Shown: piece by piece, positions 8,924 through 19,218 of the stretch
Layout: every line of letters begins with the position of its first letter
How positions within the stretch are numbered: position 1 is the stretch's first letter
Assembly: GCA_963704405.1 (NCBI GenBank)
Contig: OY969903.1
Location: forward strand, 3,472,001-3,536,000
Direction of reading: 5' to 3'
Source: MFD01213-c1 sp963704405
GTDB taxonomy: Bacteria > Planctomycetota > Phycisphaerae > Tepidisphaerales > Tepidisphaeraceae
Length of the DNA stretch: 64,000 nt
Program-made: the position numbers and the translations under genes
The notes under the pieces: generated by a model
What the model was told of the DNA's origin: nothing
Database searches by the model: none
Seen by the model: only the letters and a program-made list of their open reading frames with translations

Positions 8924-10049
8924 CTACCGATTCAGGTGCATTTCCACGCGAGTCAGCTCCTCCCGAGCCAGTTCCAGCTCCCGACTTCCATGCAGCTTTT
9001 CAATCGCCTTGGATAGATGCTGCTTCGCCCGCTCGTACTGATTCAGATACCGCGCATAAATCAGGCCGACCATCAATTGCACCTGCTCCACGCGCTCCAC
9101 ATTCGGAAACGCCTTGAGCAGCGCCTCATACGCCTCGGCGGCCTGCACATACGCACCGTCATGATGAAACTGAGTGGCAATGTCGAGCTGCGCGGGCCGC
9201 GCCATCACCTGCGCCGGATCGACGGCCTTCAACTGAAGGTATAGTTGCGCCGCCTCTGCCGGTTCCCTCGCCGCCAGCGCCGCCATGATCTGCGCGAATC
9301 GCGGCGATTCGTTCCATCACCGGGTCGGGCCGGCCGCGATTCCCTTGCGTGTGATCGAACGGGTTGTAGCCTTTTGAAACCAGGTCACGATATTGCCGCC
9401 GCTTGTTCCATCGCTGGATCAGCGCCCAGACATCAAACTGATCGCGCGGCAGCAGATGCGTAATCACCAGCGCGAGGCAAACCACCGTCCCAAAAATCGT
9501 TCCACCGATGTGCGCCATGTGCGCAACGCTGTCGCCGGTCCCGCTGAGGAAAACATCCATTGCAAAAAACAGCAGGATGAACCAGAGACTCTGAAGCTCG
9601 AAAAAACCGATCAGGAAAAAGAAATAAATGACCGTGATATTCGATCGCGGAAATAAAATGAGATACGCCCCGGTGACTGCGGCCACCGCCCCGCTCGCGC
9701 CGATCACCGGCGCGTGGCCATGCTGCGTGAGCACATAACATACTCCGGCAAAAATCCCTCCCGCCAGATAAAACGCGAGATAACCCAGGTGCCCCATCTT
9801 GTCGTTCACATTGTTTCCAAACAGATAAAGGAACAGCATGTTCCCAAAGATGTGCGATGGTCCCCCATGCAGAAACTGATATGTAAAAAACTGAACCAGC
9901 TTCGGCGCCCGCGGATCAAGCCCATACCGGGCCGTCACTGAATGCCCTGCCATCCCAGCCGCAAACGTCACCACGTTCGCCAGAATAATCAGCCAATTCA
10001 TGTAAGGCGTGTTGCGAAGCGGGCTGTCAGTTCGGATCGGGAGAAGCAT
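8924..10049 (-). CDS. Rhomboid intramembrane serine protease with C-terminal TPR-like tail (frame broken near 9300)
   Basis: The N-terminal frame (start 10049) is a complete rhomboid core: HGGPSHIFGN (about 61-70), catalytic Ser in GASG (about 119) and catalytic His in HMAHIGG (about 180), on several membrane helices. Rhomboids cleave transmembrane substrates within the bilayer. Near 9297-9306 the sense frame changes: the first frame runs on into Gly/Arg-rich nonsense to 9159, while the other frame continues with a helical TPR-like tail (RFAQIMAALAAREPAEAAQ...) to the stop at 8924. Joining the frames with one base removed gives a continuous protein of about 375 residues. This is either a sequencing indel or a real truncation that leaves the protease core intact. 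Convergent with the AAA+ gene. Confidence 0.8.
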
Positions 10050-10207
10050 TTAACGCCAAATGGTAAATGGAAAACAGGAAATGGGGAATGCTCAGCGGGG
10101 GCTTCCCCTGAGCCTTCTCCTGCTGAGAGACGTAAACCGATCAGCGGCTGCCCCGTAAGCTGCCCCACCCTCACATTTGCTCTTCGCTATTTTCCATTTG
10201 CGATGGA

Positions 10208-10801
10208 TCACCGTGTCCGCAAGATATCATCCTCATTCTTCTTCACCAGCTTTACCCGCCTCCCCCCATTCGACCACTTCACGCTGTTCATATATGCCTC
10301 CATCAGCAATATGCCGCGGCCACTGCACTTCTCGATGTTTTCTTCCAGCGTTGGGTCGGGAACTGAATCTCGCTTAAACCCCGGTCCCTCATCCTCAATC
10401 GTGATCTCAAACTGCTGCGGCGAAACTTTCGCCTCGATGCGCACCTTTTTCCGGGGATCCAGCCGATTGCCATGCTTGATGGCATTGATGAGCGCTTCTT
10501 CCAAAGCAAGCTTGATCGCGAAATGACTCTGGGGATTGAATCCTAAACGCGTGACGTCGTCCAGGATGCGCTTCTGCACATCGCGGCCGGCCGCGTAATC
10601 GGAAGGGATCGTGAACTTCAAAGGCTTGTTCACCACGATGGCTGTCGACACCCTCTTACCGTTCACCGTACCATTGAGCTTTGCCGTGGGCTTCATCGGT
10701 TTCTTCGCCGCGGCCTTGGGCTTCACCCGCGGCGACACATGCGAAGAGCGCGAGCGACCGCTTGCTCCGCTATCCCGACCACTCGATCCGGCGACGCCCA
10801 T
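10208..10801 (-). CDS. RsbW/SpoIIAB-like anti-sigma factor kinase (HATPase_c_2)
   Basis: 197 residues. A basic, low-complexity first 55 residues precede a GHKL ATPase fold: N box EEALINAIKHGN (about 101-112), G1 box DEGPGF (about 137-142) and G2 box GRGILLM (about 161-167). Proteins of this family bind a sigma factor or other target and phosphorylate a STAS antagonist. The STAS gene directly upstream in the same direction (10873-11235, 71 bases away) is the expected partner, so the two likely form a partner-switching module. No sigma factor or PP2C phosphatase is nearby. The Lys/Ala-rich N-terminal extension is unusual for the family; the true start could lie further in. Confidence 0.85.
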   Translation of the reverse strand: MGVAGSSGRDSGASGRSRSSHVSPRVKPKAAAKKPMKPTAKLNGTVNGKRVSTAIVVNKPLKFTIPSDYAAGRDVQKRILDDVTRLGFNPQSHFAIKLALEEALINAIKHGNRLDPRKKVRIEAKVSPQQFEITIEDEGPGFKRDSVPDPTLEENIEKCSGRGILLMEAYMNSVKWSNGGRRVKLVKKNEDDILRTR

Positions 10802-10872
10802 CCTCGACCACCTTAGATCGATCCAATTAATCTACGACCCAACTTCCAAGCTCCGCGCGATTCTATGCCCTG

Positions 10873-11235
10873 CTATTGTGCAAAGCTTGCTATCGCATCC
10901 TGCCGACTTGGCAAGATCCGAAAAAGCTTGTTCAGCTTGGTGATTACAAATACTTCAAATATCTGCGGCTTAATGTTCGCGAGGCGCAACTGGCCGTTCT
11001 TTTCTTTGACACGGTTGCTCACGTTAATCAAGGTGCCCAGCGCCGCCGAACTCATGTGGTCCACATTCCCAAAATCGAGCAGCAGGCGCGGCGTGGCCTT
11101 GGCGTCGATGAGGCCGAACAGCGTCGCCTTGATTTCCTCGATGTTTGCCTCGTCGAGGATTTTATTATTCGTGAACTCAATGACTGAAATGTCTTTAAGT
11201 TGGCTCACGGTCAGCGTGGATGTTGCTTCAGGCAT
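10873..11235 (-). CDS. STAS-domain anti-sigma factor antagonist (SpoIIAA-like)
   Basis: 120 residues, a single STAS domain. The loop VDHMSSAALGTLI (about 58-70) carries the Ser-Ser pair that aligns with the phosphorylated serine of SpoIIAA (Ser63 here). In the known mechanism the unphosphorylated form binds the RsbW/SpoIIAB-like kinase and releases its target, and phosphorylation reverses this. The kinase gene follows on the same strand. Transcription probably starts in the 187-bp gap before the BatA-like gene, in which no other feature was seen. Confidence 0.88.
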   Translation of the reverse strand: MPEATSTLTVSQLKDISVIEFTNNKILDEANIEEIKATLFGLIDAKATPRLLLDFGNVDHMSSAALGTLINVSNRVKEKNGQLRLANIKPQIFEVFVITKLNKLFRILPSRQDAIASFAQ

Positions 11236-11422
11236 GTCAGACGTTCCCGGCTGGGGGACACCAAAGGGGACCTCTCGACCTGGAGATAGGATACGCCTCC
11301 GCAGGCCGGGTTGTCACAGTAAATCCCACAGAAAAACCTGTCAAGGATGCCCAAAGTTGTTGCTATGCCCGTAACTTCCGGCAGATATACCGCAGTCCGC
11401 AAAGATTTTTCGCGCAGCCCGG

Positions 11423-13063
11423 TTAAACCTCATTTTCCATCGCTTTTTTCACCCCCGGCCAATTCCCTGCCGCCACCAACGCACAAAGCAGAGCAGCAAT
11501 ACATAAATCCGATCGAATCGGCAGGTTTCTCTTCTCCACGGTTCCCCGCATCAGCTTTTGGCGCCAATCTGGCGCTGCCGGCGCCTCCCACCGTACATCC
11601 GGCGGATTCACAGCGCAGCGCCCCATCAGCCCGTCGATACAACCCCGGCCAAAACCCCGGTTCAATCCCCGCCGGCACCGGCGAATCATCAACCCGCGTC
11701 CATTCATCCCCCAGCATACCGACCGGTTGAGCCACATATTGTTCCGATCCACCCCCGCCTACCCAATCCAGCAGATTAGTGAAGAAGATGACAAAATCCG
11801 GTGTCTGCGACCAGGCATCCAAATCTAAGTTAACCCAGGCCTGGCGCTCGGCCCCATCCCGCACAGCAATGCATGTTTTTCCTTTACTCATCACCAGCGG
11901 CAGCCATCCTGCCGGCGCTTCCGCATCGGAAGCTGCTATGGGCCAATGCGCGACGTTTTCCGTAATCGGATGAGGAACAACCGTCGGCGACACAATAGCT
12001 TCGATGCTTCCACCAGCGCGACTCGATCCACCGCCAACCAGCGACACACCCCGAATCCCCGTTTCCAGCGCCCCCGCCGACAACACTATATGCGGCGACG
12101 TGCGACTGGCCGGCCTTGCGCGGTTGTACACGCTCACCATCCGCTCAACCGCCGCCGGCATCCCGGTGCTGATCTCGATGATCGGCCAATCCCGCTCTCG
12201 CACAAGCCACGCTCGATCATCAAAACTCGCTGCATCAGAATCGAGCAATTCCGCGCGCACGATTTGCCCCAGCCCCTTATGCATATCGATAAAGTAATTA
12301 GCGATATGATCCCCTGGCGGCGGCGGCACCACGCGCTCAACCACGTCATCCCCGCTGATTACCCGCAATCGCAAATCCCCGCCCTGCGCCAAACCTTGCC
12401 GGCGCACCTGGACCATGACTTGCGCAACCGGCTCAATTCGAGCCGCCAGCCGCACGATTCCGGCATCCCTCACGAAATCCGCTGGCGGAATCACCGCCAA
12501 CCGATCATCCTCGATCCCCAACTTCCGATCCGTCAGCACAACCACGGCATCCCTGGTTTCACGAAGCCGCCCTATTATCGCTTGCCGAAGCAAAGCTTCC
12601 GTATCCAGAGCGGCCGGCCGCATCGCCCGTGCACGACTGGCCCAATTCGAAATCGAAGTGATCTCCCTCTTTCCCGGCACCCCCAAAAGCTCCACTTCTC
12701 CAGCAAAATACTGCGCCAACACCGGCTCGGCCGCATCGATCACACCCCGAAAAACTTCCCCCTTCTCCGAAATCGCCGCCATCGTCGCCCCGCGATCCAG
12801 GATGACGACCACATTATCGGTTCCCCGCCGAGCAATCCCCGGCCCGGCCGCTGCAAGCACACCAAACAGCATCGCGAGGATCACGAACCAAACAAACATC
12901 GGCGGCGACCGAACCGCCTTGTGCGCCTCAGCGCAACCACCGGCCCCGCCCAAAGCGCTAAAAACGGCACCGCTCTCCGCTTGTGCCGCCCCGTCAAAAG
13001 ATAAATCACCACTGCCGCCCAGGGCAGCAACCCCACCAACCAAATAGGAGAAATAAACTCCAT
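11423..13063 (-). CDS. BatA-like membrane protein with degenerate VWA domain (two frame breaks)
   Basis: The ATG at 13063 opens a typical BatA N-terminus: MEFISPIWLVGLLPWAAVV, a first membrane helix and a basic loop ending LRRTRR. Near 12910 the sense frame changes to RSPPMFVWFVILAMLFGVLAAAGPG, the second helix of BatA proteins, then a VWA-like domain (NVVVILDRGATMAAI). The usual DxSxS metal site is DRGAT, so metal binding is doubtful. Near 11618 the frame changes again to AVNPPDVRWEAPAAPDW and a final helix (LCIAALLCALVAAG), ending at 11423. Each half-frame alone ends in unnatural sequence, so both breaks are probably base-call indels. BatA proteins work with MoxR ATPases in the envelope. 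The gene follows nuoN by 68 bases and may be co-transcribed. Confidence 0.72.
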
Positions 13064-13130
13064 CAAACGCCGTTGTTTCTTTGAACTTATCTCCGCAGTG
13101 AAGGTCGATTGGCCGCTGCTTTATCCCCAC

Positions 13131-14729
13131 TCACGGCGTAATTGCCACAACATTCCCCTCGACCACCGCCGCGGTGTCCGCCCCGCCTAACAAGAACAAC
13201 TTTCCATACTCCGTTGTAACCCGGCTCAGTGGACTGAACATAAAAAACAAAAGCACCAGCGCCATCGAGCAAGCCACTCCGATCGCCACCCCGAGCGGAT
13301 TGGCATGAATCACCGCCCGCTCGCCGCTCTGCAAATACATTGCGCGCATAATTCGGAAATAGTAAAACGCGCTGACGATCGTGTTCACGCCGATCACAAT
13401 GATCAGTCCCCACCACCACCCACCATTTTGAAACAGTGCCCAGAGCAAATTAATTTTCGCCCCAAACCCTGCGACCGGCGGCAGCCCGATCAAACTGATC
13501 AAGCAGCAAGCCATGCACCCCGCCAGCAGCGGCGACCTCCGCCCTAGCCCCCGAAAATGCTCCAGGGTCTCTCCCCCGCTCTCGCGCGACACCATCGCCG
13601 CAACCGTAAACGCCCCCAGGTTCATCAGTGCATAAACCAGAAGGTAAAGAAGAATCGCCTGTGCCGCCGCCGCCGCCGGATCAAACCCGGCCTGCGCTCC
13701 CTGCCCCTTTACCAGGAGCGAGACCGCGCACAACATATATCCCGCATGCGCGATCGAGCTATAAGCCAGCAGCCGCTTGATATTCGTCTGCACGAACGCG
13801 CCTGTATTTCCGACGGTCGCCGTGATCGCGCCAATGACGCCGATCGAGGCAGCCAAAGTATTGAGCAAGTGGCTGGCCGCATAACCTGTCACGCTCCCGA
13901 TCGTCTCCAGCGCCCGCAGCAGCAATAAAATCCCAGCCCCCTTGCTCGCGACTGAAAGAAACGTCGTTACATCAATGCTCGCCCCCTCAAAAACATCCGG
14001 GCACCAGAAATGCACCGGCACGGCGGCGATCTTAAACCCAATCCCCACGATCAACCCAAACACCCCCACCACAATCAGCGCCCCTCCGCCATTGCTCCGG
14101 GTCATCGCAATCGCCAGTTCATGAAGTTGCAGCGTTCCGTATAGCCCATACAAAATTGACAACCCATACGCCATCACCGCGGCTGACACCGCCCCAAACA
14201 AAACATACTTCAACGACGCCTCGGCCCCGACCCGATGCGTCTTGCGAAACCCCGCCAGCACATAACTTGGCAGGCTCGCCAACTCCACCGCCATGAAAAC
14301 CATCAGCAGATTTGATGTCGACGCCATCAAGCACATCCCCAGCGTCGCCCCCAGCAGCAGCGTAAAAAACTCAGGCGCATCCCCGTCATGGAAAGTAGAA
14401 AACAGGGTCGCGAACCACATCGTCACCACCCCTGCCACAAACAGCAGCAACACCACCTTCCAAAGAAACGCCGCCCGATCAAAAACCAACAGCCCTCGAA
14501 AATGTTCCCCCACCACATCCGGCCCCGCCCCTACCACCAGCAGCGAAAGGGTCGCCAAAATCAGTCCCCCAACCGTAACCAGCCCGCAAGCCAAATTCGC
14601 CCGCCGGGTAAAAAACGGCGCGACCAGCACTGCCACAATCGTCGCAATCAACCAAAGCTCGGCACAAAAAGGGCGCAGTTGATCCCAACCAGGGACAAAC
14701 GGAGCGCCGATAGCTGCAAGAAATATCAT
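13131..14729 (-). CDS. nuoN: NADH-quinone oxidoreductase subunit N
   Basis: 532 residues with about 14 hydrophobic helices, an antiporter-like proton-pumping subunit of the complex I membrane arm. Family marks include LASLPSYVLAGF with the conserved Glu just before it (VELASLPSYVL), HFWCPDVFEGAS (about residue 245), NIKRLLAYSSIAHAGYML and GLPPVAGFGAKINLLWALF. Last nuo gene of the minus-strand set H-J-K-L-M-N. A 94-bp gap, with no hairpin seen, separates it from nuoM. Confidence 0.95.
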   Translation of the reverse strand: MIFLAAIGAPFVPGWDQLRPFCAELWLIATIVAVLVAPFFTRRANLACGLVTVGGLILATLSLLVVGAGPDVVGEHFRGLLVFDRAAFLWKVVLLLFVAGVVTMWFATLFSTFHDGDAPEFFTLLLGATLGMCLMASTSNLLMVFMAVELASLPSYVLAGFRKTHRVGAEASLKYVLFGAVSAAVMAYGLSILYGLYGTLQLHELAIAMTRSNGGGALIVVGVFGLIVGIGFKIAAVPVHFWCPDVFEGASIDVTTFLSVASKGAGILLLLRALETIGSVTGYAASHLLNTLAASIGVIGAITATVGNTGAFVQTNIKRLLAYSSIAHAGYMLCAVSLLVKGQGAQAGFDPAAAAAQAILLYLLVYALMNLGAFTVAAMVSRESGGETLEHFRGLGRRSPLLAGCMACCLISLIGLPPVAGFGAKINLLWALFQNGGWWWGLIIVIGVNTIVSAFYYFRIMRAMYLQSGERAVIHANPLGVAIGVACSMALVLLFFMFSPLSRVTTEYGKLFLLGGADTAAVVEGNVVAITP

Positions 14730-14823
14730 GGATTAAACGCCAGTTCCGGCCTCCTCTCCCGATACCTGGGCAAAGGGGCAGGGGTGAGGGTGAATTTCAA
14801 CCACGCCATTCGAATCGCCGCAA

Positions 14824-16413
14824 TCACCCGAATAACTTAAACATCGCCCACACGGACTGATTCGTAAACACAAACACAAACACTGTTGGCAATACTCCCA
14901 GCAAAACCACCATCACCCCCAGCGGCCCGAGCACCAGCACCTCTCGCCACCCTACATCCGCAAATCCCTTGTACTCTGCCTTCTCGGGCCCAAGGAAAAC
15001 CCGCTGCACCGTCCAGAGCATATATCCGGCGGCTAAAATCACCCCAGCGCACGCAATGATCGCCAGCGGATAAATCTGATGCGCGGCAGCGTATCCCCCC
15101 TGCACCAAAATCGAATCCCCCTTCGCCGCCTGAAACGTCCCCAGCAGCACCAGGATTTCACCAATAAATCCTGCCAACCCCGGCAGCCCGAGGTTGGAAA
15201 AGCACGCGATCGTGCTCAGGCCCGTATAAATCGGCATCGTGGTTGCGATCCCGCCCAGCCGGCCCATTTCGCGATGATGCGCGCGGTCATAGATCACCCC
15301 CACCACAAAGAACATCATCGCGCTGGTGATCCCATGGGCCACCATCATAAACAGCGCCCCGTTCACGCTTGCCGCCGTCATCATCGCCGCCCCCAGCGTC
15401 ACAAATCCCATGTGGCTGACGCTGGAGTACGCAACCAGCCGCTTGAAATCCATCTGGCTCATCGCGCACAGCGCACCATAAATAATGCTGACCACCCCGA
15501 TCACCGCCAGCGGCATCCAGAACAATTTTGCCGCCTCCGGAAACAGCGGATACGCCACCCGGAAAATGCCATATCCTCCCAGCTTCAGCAGCAAGGCGGC
15601 CAAAATCATGCTCATCGGCGTAGGCGCTTCCACATGCGCATCCGGCAACCACGTATGAAACGGAACCGCCGGCACCTTGATCAAAAACCCCACCATCAAT
15701 AATGCAAAAAACCACTTCGCAACCGTCCCGCCGGCCCCGCCGATGATCGGCCCGAGCTTCGCCTGAAACGCCGGGCTGGCCAGCGTGACCAAATCAAACG
15801 TCCCGTTCTCATACCCCGGCACTTGGCGGCTATATAGATACACGCCAATCACAACGATCAAAATCCCAATTGAACCCACGAGCGTATAAAGAAAGAACTT
15901 GATCGCCGCATATTCTTTTCGCGGCCCACCCCATATCCCGATCAGGAAATACATCGGCAGCAAACTGACTTCGAAGAAAACATAAAACAGGAAAAAGTCG
16001 AGCGACAGAAACACCCCAAGAATTCCCGCTTCCAGAAAAAGAAACAGCGCCATATACCCGCGCGTCATTTTCTCAATGTTCCAACTGGCGATGCAAGCGA
16101 GCATGCTGATAAATGTCGTCAGCAAAATCAGCGGAACCGAAAGTCCGTCAATCCCCACCTTGTAATGAACATTAAACGCCGGAATCCAAACCGCATCCTG
16201 CACCAACTGAACAGTTCCCCCGTCATTCGCATAGGCGTAAGCCGTCCCCCGATGCCAATCAAAAAATGCCAGCAGCAAAAGCGATATGGCAAAAGTCACT
16301 AGCGTAGTCACCAGCGCCGTCCAGCGGACCCCGTGGTTTCCCTTCGCAAAAAGCACCGCTACCGCCCCAATCAGCGGCAGGATCAACAGCATAGTCGGCA
16401 AATAACTGGTCAT
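14824..16413 (-). CDS. nuoM: NADH-quinone oxidoreductase subunit M
   Basis: 529 residues, about 14 membrane helices, antiporter-like subunit of complex I. Diagnostic stretches: VSLLPMYFLIGIWGGPRKEYAAIKF with the pumping Glu of that helix, VPFHTWLPDAHVEAPTPMSM (about 260), FKRLVAYSSVSHMGF and GLPGLAGFIGE. It follows nuoL by 23 bases on the minus strand, consistent with one transcript. Confidence 0.96.
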   Translation of the reverse strand: MTSYLPTMLLILPLIGAVAVLFAKGNHGVRWTALVTTLVTFAISLLLLAFFDWHRGTAYAYANDGGTVQLVQDAVWIPAFNVHYKVGIDGLSVPLILLTTFISMLACIASWNIEKMTRGYMALFLFLEAGILGVFLSLDFFLFYVFFEVSLLPMYFLIGIWGGPRKEYAAIKFFLYTLVGSIGILIVVIGVYLYSRQVPGYENGTFDLVTLASPAFQAKLGPIIGGAGGTVAKWFFALLMVGFLIKVPAVPFHTWLPDAHVEAPTPMSMILAALLLKLGGYGIFRVAYPLFPEAAKLFWMPLAVIGVVSIIYGALCAMSQMDFKRLVAYSSVSHMGFVTLGAAMMTAASVNGALFMMVAHGITSAMMFFVVGVIYDRAHHREMGRLGGIATTMPIYTGLSTIACFSNLGLPGLAGFIGEILVLLGTFQAAKGDSILVQGGYAAAHQIYPLAIIACAGVILAAGYMLWTVQRVFLGPEKAEYKGFADVGWREVLVLGPLGVMVVLLGVLPTVFVFVFTNQSVWAMFKLFG

Positions 16414-16436
16414 GTTTTCAGAGTCTCACTTCAAAC

Positions 16437-18701
16437 TCACCTCGACAACGCCACAATGATCCCCCCCGCCAATCCAACCGCAACCGCAATCATCAATACC
16501 GTCACATAAACCCGAATCCGGCCCGTCTGCGGCGTACGAACCGCCGCACCCAGACTCTGCGTCAACACCCCCACACCATTCACTGCACCATCCACAATAT
16601 ATCTATCGTACAGCCCTACAAGCACCGATGCCTGCCTCACTACCGCCGCCGAGCCATTCACAACTCCATCAATGACAATTCGATCAAACCACCCGCATAA
16701 CCTCGATAGCGCAAGCATGATCTCCACAAACACCGCGAAATAAAGCTCGTCAAAATACATCCTCGCATAAAGCCACGTGCGCACCCATCGAACCGGGGCG
16801 ATTCTCAAAATTCGGTCGGCGACGCCCAGCCCCTTCATATAAATCAGCACCGCCAAAATAATCCCAACGCTGTATCCCCAGAACCCAAGATACTTTTCCA
16901 CCATATGGTGGCCCTGCTCATGGGCGATCAGCGCAGGACTCTTGCCTGCATCACTCGCATTCGCCGCCACGTGTGGCGTGCCCGCCGGCGCCTCTGCCGC
17001 GTCCCGCGCTGTAATTCCCTTTTCCTCCGGGACTGTCTCCGGCCACGCCGAATCAAACCCGGCGAAGTTCGGATCAAACTGTCGGCAATATTTTGTGTTC
17101 TCAATCTGGGAGCCTTCGATCATCTCCTGCACATTCATCAGCCGCCCGCTGATGATCGCCAGAATCGCCAGCACGACCAGCGGCCCCCACATGGTGGGCG
17201 TCTCCCTCGCCTTCTCATACAGGAATGCATCGCGCGGCTTCCCCCCGAACGTCATCATCCAGCAACGCGTCATGTAGAAAGGCGTGAGAAATGATACGAT
17301 CGTCGGCAGAGCAAAGAGCAGCACATAAAACCGCGAACGCCCCGCCGCTTCCGCTAGCGACACAAACGCCCCCGCATGCGCCAGGATCATGTCCTTGCTG
17401 TAATAGCCCGAAAACCCGATCGGCCCAAACCCAACCCCCGAAATCGCCAGCACACCCACGGCAAACGTCGCCGCCGTCACCGGCGTCTTCCAAATTAATC
17501 CGCCAAACTTTGGCATTTCCTGCTCGTGATGAACAGCGTTGATCACACTGCCTGCCCCGAGAAACAGCAGCGCCTTAAAAAACGCGTGGGTAATTAGGTG
17601 AAAAAGTCCCCCGACCCAGCTCCCCACTCCCATCGCCAAAATCATGTATCCCAGTTGCGACAGCGTGCTGTATGCCAGCACTTTCTTAATATCCGTCTGC
17701 ACGATTGCAATCAGCGCGGCCATCGTCAGCGTCGTCGCCCCGATGATCGCAATAAACAACTTCGCATCTGGCGTAAGCAACGGGAAAATCCGCCCCACCA
17801 GGTAGACCCCCGCCGCCACCATTGTTGCCGCATGAATCAGCGCTGACACCGGCGTCGGCCCTTCCATCGCATCCGGCAACCAGATGTGCAGCGGAAACTG
17901 CGCGCTCTTGCCGACGGCGCCGAAGAACAACCCCACGCCCATGACCGTCAGCAGCCCGGCGGAGAATACAGTCCCATCTGCCAGCCTGATCGCCCCGCCC
18001 GCTCCCGCGCCACCCAGCGAGACCCACATATGCGGCAGCGTCACATTCCCCAGGTGATACAGCAGAATTCCAAACCCGATCAAAAACCCGAAATCTCCGA
18101 TGCGATTGACAATAAACGCCTTGATCGCCGCGTTGGTCGCTGACTTTTTTTCATACCAGAATCCAATCAGCAGATAAGAGCAAAAGCCCACTAATTCCCA
18201 GAAGACAAACAGGTGCAGCAATGTGCCCCCCAGCACCAAACCCAGCATCGAAAAGCAGAACAGCCCCAGATAAGTAAAGAACCGCGCATACCGCGTATCC
18301 TCGCGCATATACCCAATGCTGAAAATATGAACCAGCGTCGCGACGACTGTGATCATCGCAAACATGGTGATGGTCAGGCTGTCGACAAAAATCCCGACAT
18401 CCAAATATCCGGGATTATCCTGATCAATGCCGCTGGGCTGATCTGCCCAACCGACCGGAATCCACCGCACTGGGATATTGATCGGCGCCGTCTCAAATCC
18501 CCAGTCTTTCCCGTGAAATGTCCCCCCGCTATACCAACTGAACATCGCCAAAATGCTGCAGACAAAACTCGCCCCGATGAACGCCGTCCCGATATACCCT
18601 GCCAACGGGTTCCCCATGCGCCGGCCCAAAAAAACAAGCAGCACGAACGCCGCCAGGGGCAGCAGGGAAGCGATCAAAAGCAGGAGGGCTGGAGTGGGCA
18701 T
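16437..18701 (-). CDS. nuoL: NADH-quinone oxidoreductase subunit L
   Basis: 754 residues. The core shows FVFWELVGFCSYLLIGFWYE, NRIGDFGFLIG, QFPLHIWLPDAMEGPTPVSA and KKVLAYSTLSQLGYM, the marks of the distal proton-pumping subunit, whose long C-terminal amphipathic helix braces the membrane arm. It is longer than the roughly 610-670 residues common for NuoL: a polar stretch of about 70 residues (about 560-630, with ARDAAEAPAGTPHVAANAS and HEQGHHMVEKYLG) sits between the last core helices and the lateral helix. Gap to nuoK is 139 bp with nothing recognisable. Confidence 0.96.
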   Translation of the reverse strand: MPTPALLLLIASLLPLAAFVLLVFLGRRMGNPLAGYIGTAFIGASFVCSILAMFSWYSGGTFHGKDWGFETAPINIPVRWIPVGWADQPSGIDQDNPGYLDVGIFVDSLTITMFAMITVVATLVHIFSIGYMREDTRYARFFTYLGLFCFSMLGLVLGGTLLHLFVFWELVGFCSYLLIGFWYEKKSATNAAIKAFIVNRIGDFGFLIGFGILLYHLGNVTLPHMWVSLGGAGAGGAIRLADGTVFSAGLLTVMGVGLFFGAVGKSAQFPLHIWLPDAMEGPTPVSALIHAATMVAAGVYLVGRIFPLLTPDAKLFIAIIGATTLTMAALIAIVQTDIKKVLAYSTLSQLGYMILAMGVGSWVGGLFHLITHAFFKALLFLGAGSVINAVHHEQEMPKFGGLIWKTPVTAATFAVGVLAISGVGFGPIGFSGYYSKDMILAHAGAFVSLAEAAGRSRFYVLLFALPTIVSFLTPFYMTRCWMMTFGGKPRDAFLYEKARETPTMWGPLVVLAILAIISGRLMNVQEMIEGSQIENTKYCRQFDPNFAGFDSAWPETVPEEKGITARDAAEAPAGTPHVAANASDAGKSPALIAHEQGHHMVEKYLGFWGYSVGIILAVLIYMKGLGVADRILRIAPVRWVRTWLYARMYFDELYFAVFVEIMLALSRLCGWFDRIVIDGVVNGSAAVVRQASVLVGLYDRYIVDGAVNGVGVLTQSLGAAVRTPQTGRIRVYVTVLMIAVAVGLAGGIIVALSR

Positions 18702-18840
18702 ATATGTCAGGAGCCTGTGGTCTGTCGTCCGTCGCTGGTCTATTCCATTTCCTTCATCTTGAGAATCGCCAAGCCGCCAAATCCTGCTAATCGTTCCGTG
18801 TTCCGCAAAGCAACGGGTAACGGAGCGCCGCGGATAATCT

Positions 18841-19191
18841 TCACCCTTTCAACTCCTGCCCTCTCTCTACATCAATCGTGCTGAAGTTATTGTAGAAGTT
18901 CAGAAAGATCGCCAGCGCCACCGCTGCCTCGGCCGCCGCGATGACAATTACAAACGCCGCAAAAATCTGTCCCGTCAGCAAGGGCGCGCCGCTGTGTCCC
19001 GGATAGCTGAACCGGTTGAACGCAACCAGGTTCACGTTCGCCGCATTCAGGATCAATTCAACGCCCATAAGAATTCCAATTGCATTTCGCTTGACCAGAA
19101 TCGCCAATAGCCCGCAGACAAATAAAACCGCCCCCAGGATCAGGTAATGATTCAGGCCAATGACTGCGAAACTCGTTAGGGCAAGCAGCAT
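18841..19191 (-). CDS. nuoK: NADH-quinone oxidoreductase subunit K
   Basis: 116 residues, three helices, related to MrpC. Family marks: LNHYLILGAVLFVCGLLAIL, then RNAIGILMGVELILNAANVNLVAF with the two conserved membrane glutamate positions of the fold (one in MGVEL, one in AEAAVALAIFL near the C-terminus). The start has a short extra N-terminus. It lies 27 bases after nuoJ. Confidence 0.93.
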   Translation of the reverse strand: MLLALTSFAVIGLNHYLILGAVLFVCGLLAILVKRNAIGILMGVELILNAANVNLVAFNRFSYPGHSGAPLLTGQIFAAFVIVIAAAEAAVALAIFLNFYNNFSTIDVERGQELKG

Positions 19192-19218
19192 ATTTCTTTT
19201 CTCGCGGAAGGTTTAACT

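Noticed and set aside
8924..10049. Programmed ribosomal frameshifting in the rhomboid or other broken genes
   Set aside because: No slippery heptamer with a downstream structure was evident, the shifts go in both directions, and similar breaks occur in unrelated genes, so indels are the simpler explanation.
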